Shown here: positions 17,284 through 24,614 of the stretch, in pieces
Position numbering within the stretch: position 1 is the first letter of the stretch
Layout of the letters: each line of letters starts with the position of its first letter
DNA from: Terriglobia bacterium
GTDB taxonomy: Bacteria; Acidobacteriota; Terriglobia; Terriglobales; Acidobacteriaceae
Assembly (NCBI GenBank): GCA_020072645.1
Contig: JAIQGK010000012.1
Coordinates: 124,001 to 188,000, forward strand
Direction: 5' to 3'
DNA length: 64,000 bases
Notes under the pieces: generated by a model
What the model was told of the DNA's origin: nothing
Database searches by the model: none
What the model saw: the letters and a program-made list of their open reading frames with translations, nothing else
Made by a program: the position numbers and the translations under genes

Positions 17284-18567
17284 TTACGCCTGTTTTCTTT
17301 TTGAGCTCCGCAAACATTGAAGCAGCTCTTTTGCTGCGCGCAATCCGGTAGCAATCGCGCCGTGAACGGTGCCATTGTATCCGTGACTGTTCGTAGCCTC
17401 TCCGGCAAAGAAGAGTGTATCGACAACCGTCTCCGCGAGTTTCTTCGCCGCGTTCATGCCTCCCACGGCTGTGTAGCTATAGGCGCCTCGTGAGAATGGG
17501 TCCGCTTGCCAGTTATGCACAAATGACGCTGTCATTTGCGTGCGAAGTTCAGGCTCCGCAGTTTTTGTGATTCGCGCCAGGGATTGCAATGCGCTGCGAA
17601 TGATTTCGTCGTTGCTGCGCCCAGTGTGCGCACTTGCATTCGGCCCCGCTGCCCAGCCCGTGAGAATGGGATAAGGAAGAGGATTGCTCGTCCACCAGGT
17701 TGGAAATTGATGGTCGTCAGTGAAAAGAAAGCTCAGATCAGCCATTTTCGGATCGCGCGCCCAAAACTTTTCTTTAAAGCACAGGCTCACGCGGATTACC
17801 GGACCCATTTCCAGAAAACTCATGGCATTCTGTTTTTCCGGCAGCGCGGGCGAGAAAACTATGCTGCCTGATTTCAACACTCCCAGCGGAAGCGTAACAA
17901 TGGCCCGCGAGGCCAGATACTCCGTTAAACCAGCGCGGGCAACCACTTGTCCCTGCCGCCAGACAATCTCATTCACCGGAGTATTCATCACAATGTCGCA
18001 ACGACTGCGGTCGATCCGATCCGCCACTGCTCGCACAAGACTTTCGTAGCCGCTGGCGATCCGGTGTTGCTGATCTCCGTTGATGGCTTCTTCTGCCTCG
18101 CTGTCGCGACGTAATGAACGCGCGCTGATGAGCGAGGGATCGGCGGCATGGAATCCTTCCACATACCTAAGCGCCTGCTGCTTTACGCTGTCATCTTCTC
18201 CGCTGCGGTCAAGATAGTATTTGAATGATTCGTCAGGCTCTTTCTTAGGCAGCCTGGAAAAAAGCTGGTCAACTTTCTCCATGAGATGGCCTGCATCTGC
18301 CCACTCGCCATTGATCTTCCTGCGAAAGCACCCTTGCACTGGGACAATTGGCGCCGCGCCTTCCGCCGCAAGGGCAAGGATTTCTTGGGGCCGCCCGTGA
18401 ACAAACTCTGCTCCCAGCTCCGCAGGAAATTCGCCAGTCGAGCGCGTGTATATGCGGCCGCCCAGGCGTTCTCGCGCTTCCAAGAGTGTGACGCGCAACC
18501 CAGCCCCAGCAAGATGGCGGGCGGCTGTGAGGCCGGCAATTCCACCGCCGATGATCAGTGCGTCCAT
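17284..18567 (-). CDS. FAD-dependent amine oxidase family protein
   Basis: This 427-residue protein belongs to the flavin monoamine oxidase/protoporphyrinogen oxidase-like superfamily. At the N-terminus the dinucleotide fold reads IIGGGIAGLTAARHLAGAG (residues 5-23), then LLEARERLGGRIYT, the standard FAD signature. Near the C-terminus is FFAGEATNSHGYNGTVHGAIATG, which closes the FAD site. It could oxidise a polyamine, an aromatic amine or another hydride donor; the substrate cannot be told from sequence. No signal peptide is visible. The start overlaps the end of the upstream transglutaminase-like gene by 13 bases. Confidence 0.88.
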   Translation of the reverse strand: MDALIIGGGIAGLTAARHLAGAGLRVTLLEARERLGGRIYTRSTGEFPAELGAEFVHGRPQEILALAAEGAAPIVPVQGCFRRKINGEWADAGHLMEKVDQLFSRLPKKEPDESFKYYLDRSGEDDSVKQQALRYVEGFHAADPSLISARSLRRDSEAEEAINGDQQHRIASGYESLVRAVADRIDRSRCDIVMNTPVNEIVWRQGQVVARAGLTEYLASRAIVTLPLGVLKSGSIVFSPALPEKQNAMSFLEMGPVIRVSLCFKEKFWARDPKMADLSFLFTDDHQFPTWWTSNPLPYPILTGWAAGPNASAHTGRSNDEIIRSALQSLARITKTAEPELRTQMTASFVHNWQADPFSRGAYSYTAVGGMNAAKKLAETVVDTLFFAGEATNSHGYNGTVHGAIATGLRAAKELLQCLRSSKRKQA

Positions 18568-19727
18568 AATTCTGCAGTTACTTCTTGTTTGTTTGCTCCA
18601 GACACAGGCATAGGATACACACCCAGCGCTCTGGCCGCGCCGATATCGACGGTGAGAACTTCATTTGGCGGCGTCTTCTTGAGCCACGCCCGAGCGCGAG
18701 CGATTGCCTCCGCAAATGTTCCGCGCGGCAACACCGTCAAATCAAGATACAAAAAGTCCAGCGAGTTAGGCCCAAGTCGAACTCCGGTGAACGCATGTCC
18801 CGGAACAATCACGATCACGGGCTTCATCCCAAGATTTTCCAGAGCAGAAGCATAGGCCACGCTCACGTCAATGCAGTTGGCATTGCTGAGCTCCAGCGTC
18901 TCGCGCGGCAGACGAATGCGTTCTGTCTCGTTTGGATAGTTTCCGAAGGTATAAATGCTACTCACGTAACTGATACCGGAGCGACGCATCGCAGTAAAAA
19001 TTGCCGCGGCCTGGGCGCGCACCTGCGCGGTCAGATCGATTCCAGGAACAAGGTTATAACCCCGCATTCTTCCGCCAGGAACCAGGCGTTCCGCCCGCGC
19101 GACCAGTTGCAGGACTTTATCATCATGCGGAGTAACCCAGCGGGCCAGCAACTGCGCGTTGGCAAATTTTCTTCCCCAGAAAAAATCAGAAGCGCTATGG
19201 ATGAACACCGGACGTTGTTGCGCAAAAGTGTGTCCCGTTAAAGGGTCTTGAACTTCCACCACCAGCGTAGCGGGATGAATTTCGCCATTCTCGTAGGCCT
19301 TGGCCAGCAATTCAGGATCAAGGCTGAAGGTCCTGACCTCATGCGGCCCGATCACGGCAGTCTGGCGCAGCTCCGCGCTCCAACCGCGAACCTCTGACGA
19401 GATAATTTGCAATACCGCTTTGTCAGACGTGTTCGCTATGCTCAATACCGCAACGGGCCAGTAGTCGGCGGCGTGTGCAGCAGCAAGCGCGGGAAAAATC
19501 TCGCCGCGTCCGGGCATATTGAGCTGATACTGCATCTGCAGCGGCGAAGCAGGGCCGGTGCTGACCTGCATCTTTGCCGGCAGAGGAGGGTCGGGTAGAG
19601 GCTTGAGAGCAAGTTTAGTGACAAAAATCCACGTCCAGGCCAGCGCGCCTCCCAGACCTAGCGTAGTGCACAGAAAGACCCAGGCCAGCACACGCGCAGC
19701 TCTTCCATGTTGTCTGGATTTCACCAT
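18555..19727 (-). CDS. Membrane-anchored transglutaminase-like domain protein
   Basis: This 390-residue protein has one N-terminal transmembrane segment (VLAWVFLCTTLGLGGALAWTWIF), placing the rest outside the cytoplasm. The middle has beta-rich segments (about 90-190). Near residue 285 the block ELSNANCIDVSVAYASALEN followed by GHAFTGVRLG matches the Cys and His of transglutaminase-like (papain-fold) domains, where an Asp completes the triad (LDFLYLDLT is a candidate). Such proteins hydrolyse or cross-link peptide bonds, often in the envelope. It overlaps the downstream amine oxidase gene. Leader repeat copy C lies about 70 bases upstream. Confidence 0.8.
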   Translation of the reverse strand: MVKSRQHGRAARVLAWVFLCTTLGLGGALAWTWIFVTKLALKPLPDPPLPAKMQVSTGPASPLQMQYQLNMPGRGEIFPALAAAHAADYWPVAVLSIANTSDKAVLQIISSEVRGWSAELRQTAVIGPHEVRTFSLDPELLAKAYENGEIHPATLVVEVQDPLTGHTFAQQRPVFIHSASDFFWGRKFANAQLLARWVTPHDDKVLQLVARAERLVPGGRMRGYNLVPGIDLTAQVRAQAAAIFTAMRRSGISYVSSIYTFGNYPNETERIRLPRETLELSNANCIDVSVAYASALENLGMKPVIVIVPGHAFTGVRLGPNSLDFLYLDLTVLPRGTFAEAIARARAWLKKTPPNEVLTVDIGAARALGVYPMPVSGANKQEVTAELWTH

Positions 19728-19798
19728 CTACTAAATTGGGTGATGAAGAGAGCTGACGGGTTGCAACAACTTTTGCCGGGAATTAAGGCAAGATTCTT

Positions 19799-19917
19799 AA
19801 TTTCTGCCGCTTCGCTCCAAACCGCTTTTAAAAGTATCGTCCTGACTGGTGCAATCAGCCTGCATCGCGCCGCTCGGCGAGCACGGCCTCGCGGCATGCA
19901 ACGCTACGTTAAAAACG
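19799..19917 (-). repeat. Leader repeat family 1, copy C
   Basis: Read on the minus strand it starts AACGTAGCGTTGCATGCCGC, continues with GAGGCCGTGCTCGCCGAGCG, and ends AAGCGGTTTGGAGCGAAGCG plus GCAGAAATT at 19801-19828. It points at the transglutaminase-like gene (ATG at 19727). It is the best-preserved full-length copy besides A. Confidence 0.75.
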
Positions 19918-20064
19918 TTCAATGATTTCCATTTTGAAATGATGCAGCCAATTTAAGAAGACTTTTTGTTGACATAAGAAATTGCGCGGATCCAGACTTG
20001 TTCTTGTCTGATCAATTTGTGCCGTAAAACTATTGAAGAGTGATCAGATGAAAGAGGTGAACTG
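19918..20064 (+). other. Leader region of the Cys-rich secreted protein
   Basis: With copy C this completes a gap of 337 bases. It contains a TTGACA (19969-19974) without a convincing -10 box at normal spacing, and an inverted pair CTGATCA/TGATCAG (about 20008-20045) around the presumed transcription start. GAGGTG precedes the ATG at 20065. Confidence 0.4.
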
Positions 20065-20445
20065 ATGAACATGAAAAAGCTGTTTGTGACTGCAGTGGGT
20101 GCATTGTGTTTTTGGTTGGGAAGCACTGCACTCGCCCATGCTCAGTCTTGCGATGTTAACCCGGTTGACAATGGATGCCCGAATCCTTGCTATTTCACTC
20201 CAGGAGCCACGGAGGGTTGCGACCCCCTGATTATGTGTGACGGTCAAACCTTTTCCACTTGCGACGAAAACATTGCAAGACGCCCCAAGAGCAGCGAAAG
20301 TTGGGCCAGGCTCAGTGATCTTGTCCAGCTGAAAGATCGCTCTTTCCAGAAAGAAATGGCCTCATTGCTTCCTCGAAAACCCCAAAGTTCCTGCCAGATG
20401 GCAGCTCTACCAAAAAGCAATTTATTTTCTCTTGAACTGAAGTGA
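20065..20445 (+). CDS. Small secreted cysteine-rich protein, unknown
   Basis: The 126-residue precursor has a clear signal peptide (KKLFVTAVGALCFWLGSTALAHAQ, cleavage after AHA). The mature N-terminal half is cysteine-rich (SCDVNPVDNGCPNPCYF, then GCDPLIMCDGQTFSTCDE), with six cysteines in about 40 residues and a seventh near the C-terminus (SSCQM). The second half is basic and helical. This suggests a disulfide-stabilised exported peptide. I do not recognise the family. It has its own Shine-Dalgarno (GAGGTG) and is followed by a terminator-like hairpin, so it is probably monocistronic. Confidence 0.75.
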   Translation: MNMKKLFVTAVGALCFWLGSTALAHAQSCDVNPVDNGCPNPCYFTPGATEGCDPLIMCDGQTFSTCDENIARRPKSSESWARLSDLVQLKDRSFQKEMASLLPRKPQSSCQMAALPKSNLFSLELK

Positions 20446-20450
20446 ACATT

Positions 20451-20478
20451 GCGGCAGGGTGATACCTGCCGCTTTCAA
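20451..20478 (+). terminator. Terminator-like hairpin after the Cys-rich gene
   Basis: GCGGCAGG and CCTGCCGC form an eight-pair stem (20451-20458 and 20465-20472) with loop GTGATA, followed by TTTCAAAAAC. The U-tract is short, so efficiency is uncertain. It separates two convergent genes. Confidence 0.55.
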
Positions 20479-20568
20479 AAACTCAACCGCAAAGAAGCGA
20501 AGATCTAACACGGTCATGGCGGTTGGCGATTCAAAGACGCCTGCATCTCCAAACAAAGCCAAATAACC

Positions 20569-20588
20569 TGCTAAATACTAAGTACTGG
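20569..20588 (-). repeat. AGTATTTAG-type repeat forming the manB-family stop
   Basis: On the minus strand it reads CCAGTACTTAGTATTTAGCA. The last codons and TAG stop of the phosphohexomutase gene lie inside it. Close relatives occur at 50408-50432 and 50491-50523, beside rel. Confidence 0.5.
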
Positions 20589-22007
20589 TTTTTTGTTGTC
20601 AACAAACGCCACAGCCTCCTCGATAATTTCCTGCACCAGTTCCGGCGATGATGCTTCCACGTAGATGCGCATCAGCGGCTCTGTCCCTGAAGACCGCAGC
20701 AGAACCCATGCGTCTGCGCCTTTGTCTTTGATCGGCGCGTCAAGAAAGAACTTGATGCCGTCCAGATTCTCCTTGCGCAATACTTTGTAGCGGCCCAGTG
20801 AGGTTGTTTCACCGCTGCCGGCGCGGCTGATAGCAGCGTCTTTCACGTCGTTCGGGATGCGCAAATCGCGACGCGCGTAATAGTGCGGACCATATTCAGA
20901 TTGTAGCGCCGCCACTAGCTGCCCCAGGCTCTTGCCTTCATCAGCCATCACATTAGCGAGAAGAAGAGCATTGAGCAGACCATCGCGCTCCGGCAGATGG
21001 CGTTGGAATCCGATGCCGCCAGACTCTTCGCCGCCGATCACAATCTGCCGCTCCAGCATCAGGTCGCAGATATATTTGAAGCCGATGCCGCATTCCAGCA
21101 GCGTGCGTCCATGCTTGGCGGCAATGCGATCCAGCATGCGCGTGGTATTGAAGGCACGCGCCACATCGCCCGGCCAGTCTTTATGCCTCGTCACCACCCA
21201 TTGCAGCAGGATGGAAAAGATTTTGTGTGAATCCACAAAGCTGCCGTCTTCCGCCGCAGCGCCGATGCGATCGGCATCTCCATCGGTGATGAAGGCCGCG
21301 TGGCACTTTTCTTTGACAACAACTTCCTGCGCTGCTCGCACATGCGGCTCAATCGGCTCAGGGTTGATTCCAGGGAAAAGCGGATTAACCTCGCTGCGAA
21401 TTTGTACATGCTGAATGCCGCGCTTCTTGAAGATATCCGCCAGCACGTTGCGCCCTGCGCCATACATGCAATCGATGGCAAACTTGAAGTTGGCTTTCGC
21501 GATCTTGTCCAAATCGGCAAACTTGCATATGGCTTCGATGTACGGCGTCTTGAAATCCGCTTCTTCCACTTTGGCCGCCTTGCCTTTTGGCATGGCCCCT
21601 TCGTGAACGTATCCTTCAATCTGCTTAATGATGGCGGGGGTCGCAGAGCCGCCGTAAGTGGCTTTGAACTTAACTCCATTCCAGTCCCATGGATTGTGGC
21701 TGGAAGTGATCATGATTCCACCCGCAGTTTTCAGGCTTCGGACCGCATAGGACAGAGCCGGTGTGGGAGTGTAGTCGTTCGACAACTTGATGGAAATGCC
21801 CGCGGCTGCCAGCACTTCAGCCGCGGCTTGCGCGAATCGGCGCGATCCAAAGCGTGTGTCATAGCCGATGACCAGCCCGCGGCTGGGATCTTCACTCTTC
21901 AAAACGTAGGCGGCAATGGCCCCGGCGACACGCCGCACATTTTCAAAGGTGTAGTCTTCGGCAATAACGCCGCGCCATCCATCGGTCCCAAACTTAATCT
22001 CATTCAT
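20571..22007 (-). CDS. Phosphomannomutase/phosphoglucomutase family enzyme
   Basis: This 478-residue alpha-D-phosphohexomutase interconverts hexose 6-phosphate and 1-phosphate. It opens with FGTDGWRGV. The catalytic serine loop is TSSHNP (S103). The Mg site is TDGDADRIGA (about 240-250). The sugar-binding loop is GGEESGGIG and the phosphate-binding loop is RSSGTEPLMRIYVE near the C-terminus. Because manC and manA lie just upstream in the same direction, mannose 6-phosphate to mannose 1-phosphate (ManB) is the likely reaction, but sequence does not exclude glucose or glucosamine substrates. The ATG directly follows leader repeat copy D. The final residues and stop come from a separate interspersed repeat. 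Confidence 0.9.
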   Translation of the reverse strand: MNEIKFGTDGWRGVIAEDYTFENVRRVAGAIAAYVLKSEDPSRGLVIGYDTRFGSRRFAQAAAEVLAAAGISIKLSNDYTPTPALSYAVRSLKTAGGIMITSSHNPWDWNGVKFKATYGGSATPAIIKQIEGYVHEGAMPKGKAAKVEEADFKTPYIEAICKFADLDKIAKANFKFAIDCMYGAGRNVLADIFKKRGIQHVQIRSEVNPLFPGINPEPIEPHVRAAQEVVVKEKCHAAFITDGDADRIGAAAEDGSFVDSHKIFSILLQWVVTRHKDWPGDVARAFNTTRMLDRIAAKHGRTLLECGIGFKYICDLMLERQIVIGGEESGGIGFQRHLPERDGLLNALLLANVMADEGKSLGQLVAALQSEYGPHYYARRDLRIPNDVKDAAISRAGSGETTSLGRYKVLRKENLDGIKFFLDAPIKDKGADAWVLLRSSGTEPLMRIYVEASSPELVQEIIEEAVAFVDNKKPVLSI

Positions 22008-22008
22008 C

Positions 22009-22100
22009 TCTGTCGCATCGCTCCAAACCGCTTTAAGAGTAAATTCTGTGGAAATGTAATCAGCCCTGAATTAAGCCGCCGGCAGCACGGCCTCGCGGCT
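22009..22100 (-). repeat. Leader repeat family 1, copy D (abuts the phosphohexomutase ATG)
   Basis: On the minus strand it has CGCGAGGCCGTGCTGCCGGC and, about 45 bases later, AAAGCGGTTTGGAGCGATGC plus GACAGAG, ending one base before the ATG at 22007. Its GGAG lies about 13 bases from the start codon and may act as a distant Shine-Dalgarno. Confidence 0.75.
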
Positions 22101-22108
22101 CTTCAATA

Positions 22109-22205
22109 ATTTCTGCCGCTTCGCTCCAATACCGCTCAGGATTTTCTACGCCCAATATTTGTCAGCGTTCATATCAAGCCGCTCGCCGCGTGGTCGGGCT
22201 CGCGC
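22109..22205 (-). repeat. Leader repeat family 1, copy E (tandem with D)
   Basis: On the minus strand it contains GCGCGAGCCCGACCACGCGG (about 22186-22205) and ends with GAGCGGTATTGGAGCGAAGC plus GGCAGAAATTA at 22105-22137. It directly precedes copy D, so the 198-base manC to phosphohexomutase gap is made almost entirely of two elements in tandem. The manC stop lies at its far end. Confidence 0.65.
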
Positions 22206-23312
22206 CTAGATCAGCTCAGTCAATTTCTTCTCACTCAAGTATTTCACAATTTTTCCTACATCCTGGGAGTGCTCCCGCGTGGTCACCAGAATTGCATCCT
22301 CGGTTTCAACCACAACCAGGTTATGGACGCCCACAGTGGCGACAAATTTCTCAGGCGCATAAACGTAGTTGCCGGTCGCATTCAGCGTGAAAGAGTTTTT
22401 GCTATGCAGCACGTTCGCGTCGTCTTCTTTTTCCAGGGCTGCGTGATGCTCATACAGAGCGGCCCAAGAGCCCAGATCATTCCAACCAAAGTCGGCGCGC
22501 AGACAGAATAAATTCGATGAGTGCTCTCCCTTGGCGGAACGCGGCTCCAGAACAGCATAGTCAATACTAATGTTTTCGCACTTGGGATAAAGCTGCGCGA
22601 ATGTCTTGTCAAAGTCCTTGGTTCCCCAAGCCGCAGCAATCTGCTCGAGATAAGGCGTGGTTTCTGAGAGGTGTTCCCGCAAAGCCCGGGTAAGCGTTCG
22701 CGCGCTCCACACAAAGATTCCGCTGTTCCAGTAGTAATTTCCGGCAGTCAGGAACTCTTCCGCCCGCTGCTGGTTTGGCTTTTCAGTGAAGCGCTTTACC
22801 CGGAACAGCTCAGATTCAATTTTTTCTCCGGTCTCAATGTAGCCATAACCGGTTTCAGCCCGCGCAGGCTGCACTCCCATGACCACAATGTGATCTTCGC
22901 GAGCGGCAATTTCAATGGCGCGTTGCAGCACCTTGCGAAACTTTTTCTCGTCGCCGATCACGTGGTCCGCGGGAAACATTCCGATGATGGCATTAGGCGC
23001 GATCCTTTCCAGCAAGAAAGCTCCCAATCCAATGGCCGGAGCGGTGTTGCGGGCCTCAGGCTCCGTCACAACCTGCCGCGGAGGAATCGCCGGTAACTGC
23101 CGCTGAATCTCTTCGGCAAGAAATTCATTGGTGATCACCCAGAAATCTTTTTCCGTACCCAGAGGGAGCAGGCGTTCCATGGTTTTCTGGATCATGGTCT
23201 GCTTGCCATCGAGCGCCAGCACCTGCTTGGCCTGCCTACGACGGCTGCGCGGCCAGAAGCGTGTCCCGCTGCCGCCCGCAAGAATCACTGGATAGAATGG
23301 CTGTTTGCTCAC
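22206..23312 (-). CDS. manC: Mannose-1-phosphate guanylyltransferase
   Basis: This 368-residue enzyme makes GDP-mannose from mannose 1-phosphate and GTP. The nucleotide-binding signature is VILAGGSGTRFWPRSR near the N-terminus (about 8-23), followed by KQ and LALDG. FPADHVIGDE (about 95-105) and VKRFTEKP (about 170) are typical of the family. The C-terminal cupin/isomerase domain of long ManC proteins is absent, so this is the short single-function form. I start it at the GTG at 23312, just before KQPFYPVILAGG; the frame extends to a TTG at 23345 with no better ribosome site. It is flanked by manA and a phosphohexomutase in one pathway cluster. Confidence 0.92.
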   Translation of the reverse strand: MSKQPFYPVILAGGSGTRFWPRSRRRQAKQVLALDGKQTMIQKTMERLLPLGTEKDFWVITNEFLAEEIQRQLPAIPPRQVVTEPEARNTAPAIGLGAFLLERIAPNAIIGMFPADHVIGDEKKFRKVLQRAIEIAAREDHIVVMGVQPARAETGYGYIETGEKIESELFRVKRFTEKPNQQRAEEFLTAGNYYWNSGIFVWSARTLTRALREHLSETTPYLEQIAAAWGTKDFDKTFAQLYPKCENISIDYAVLEPRSAKGEHSSNLFCLRADFGWNDLGSWAALYEHHAALEKEDDANVLHSKNSFTLNATGNYVYAPEKFVATVGVHNLVVVETEDAILVTTREHSQDVGKIVKYLSEKKLTELI

Positions 23313-23372
23313 AAGCACCCACAGGGCAGAAGCCCGACGTTTCAAACGTGTCGCTTAATGTTGCCTGTTCGT

Positions 23373-24395
23373 TCAACGCTGAAGCGTTGAGAAACTCTTC
23401 TCTAATAATACAGTCGCCGGTTGTTCAACTTTTTCCACTGGAAGCGACGCGCACAGAAATTCCAGTTCCCACTGCGGCTTCAGCAGGAATCTTTCCGTTG
23501 AGGCAGGGACCACCACGGCTTCTCCGCTGGTAAAGGTTACCGGAGCCGCGCCTTCGCTTTCGACCACGCCGCATCCACGAGTCGCCACCAGACACCACAA
23601 GCTCTTTTGGGCGTGACGCGGGCGTCTGAACTCCCAAGGTCGCTTCATCTTGAAATGGTCAACGATAAAACAGGGCGAGGTCACAAGATTGACCTGCTCT
23701 TTTCCCTGCTCGATTTGCCGCTCGCCTGCAACTGCCTTACCCGCGTGCGTCTGTTCCTTGGTTGCGAGCAAACCGTCTTCAATATGCAATTCCCGTGGAC
23801 GGCCATAATCATAGAGCCGGTATGTGGTGTCAGAATTCTGTTGTGTTTCCACAATGACCGCGCCACCCCCAATGGCATGAACGGTGCCAGCATCCACGTA
23901 GATCATGTCGCCTTCATGGACATCAATCCAGTTCAGCAACTGCTCCATACGGTGTTCACGAATTGCAGCTTCGACTTCGGATTTTCTGGTTCCCGGTTTT
24001 AATCCCAGCCCAATCTGGGCTCCACGGTCCGCCCGTAACACATACCAGCATTCAGTTTTGCCGCAGGGCTGGCCGACCCTGGCAGCTCCCTCATCGTCAG
24101 GGTGTACCTGCACGGAAAGCTTTTCTGTGGGAAAGAGAAATTTGATCAACAGCGGAAAGCGGCTTGCATCCCTGACGGCATCGCCTAGAAACTGTTTGCC
24201 AAATTCTTGCGCCACATCGGCCAGAGTGCGACCGGCAAGCGGGCCGTTGCGGACGGTGCACTTGTCCCCGGTCAACCATGCCTCGCCGATGGGATCGCCT
24301 GTAACTTCACGGGCATAAAAGGGCTTAAGGTCTCGGGTACCCCAGACGCGCTCATGAAACTGCGGTTGCAACAATAATGGGTAAAGATCGGGCAT
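23373..24395 (-). CDS. manA: Mannose-6-phosphate isomerase (class I)
   Basis: This 340-residue zinc enzyme interconverts fructose 6-phosphate and mannose 6-phosphate, the entry step to GDP-mannose. The family starts LYPLLLQPQFHERVWGTRDL. Zinc ligands are visible as QVHPDD (about 96-101), a Glu in KTECWYVL (about 115-120) and the His in AGTVHAIGGG (about 172-181). The arginine of the catalytic centre is probably in SDTTYRLYDYGR. The C-terminal part is a second cupin half. It is first in the manA-manC-phosphohexomutase series, and a cluster of inverted repeats separates it from the aminotransferase gene upstream. Confidence 0.92.
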   Translation of the reverse strand: MPDLYPLLLQPQFHERVWGTRDLKPFYAREVTGDPIGEAWLTGDKCTVRNGPLAGRTLADVAQEFGKQFLGDAVRDASRFPLLIKFLFPTEKLSVQVHPDDEGAARVGQPCGKTECWYVLRADRGAQIGLGLKPGTRKSEVEAAIREHRMEQLLNWIDVHEGDMIYVDAGTVHAIGGGAVIVETQQNSDTTYRLYDYGRPRELHIEDGLLATKEQTHAGKAVAGERQIEQGKEQVNLVTSPCFIVDHFKMKRPWEFRRPRHAQKSLWCLVATRGCGVVESEGAAPVTFTSGEAVVVPASTERFLLKPQWELEFLCASLPVEKVEQPATVLLEKSFSTLQR

Positions 24396-24465
24396 GCGAG
24401 TTTTTGGGCCGTGGCGCGATGGGACCTAGAAAATCTTAGACTCGTAAAACAGGCTGGGCGTTGTC

Positions 24466-24496
24466 CAGCAGCTTGGGTCGTTGACCCAAGCTGCTG
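24466..24496. repeat. Perfect 14-bp inverted repeat (hairpin)
   Basis: CAGCAGCTTGGGTC and its exact complement flank a GTT loop. It lies in the 219-base gap after the aminotransferase gene. It could end transcription of coaD-aminotransferase, but the minus-strand continuation (GACAACGCCC) lacks a U-tract, so it is more likely a repeat or an RNA-stability structure. Confidence 0.6.
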
Positions 24497-24507
24497 AGTA
24501 TCAGCGT

Positions 24508-24591
24508 CTAGCGGTTCGCTTTGCGAATCGCGGGCCTTTAGGCAGACGTTCATTGCGTTAGCAATGAAGGCAATTCTCAGACGTCTGGTTA
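24508..24591. repeat. Cluster of further inverted repeats
   Basis: Next to the 14-bp hairpin lie GCGGTTCGC-TTT-GCGAATCGC (one mismatch, about 24511-24531), TTCATTGC-GTTA-GCAATGAA (perfect eight-pair stem, about 24548-24567) and an outer pair CAGACGT/ACGTCTG (about 24542-24589) that encloses it. Together they predict a compact multi-stem fold. Confidence 0.55.
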
Positions 24592-24614
24592 TCTAAACTG
24601 AACCTGAGACCCGC

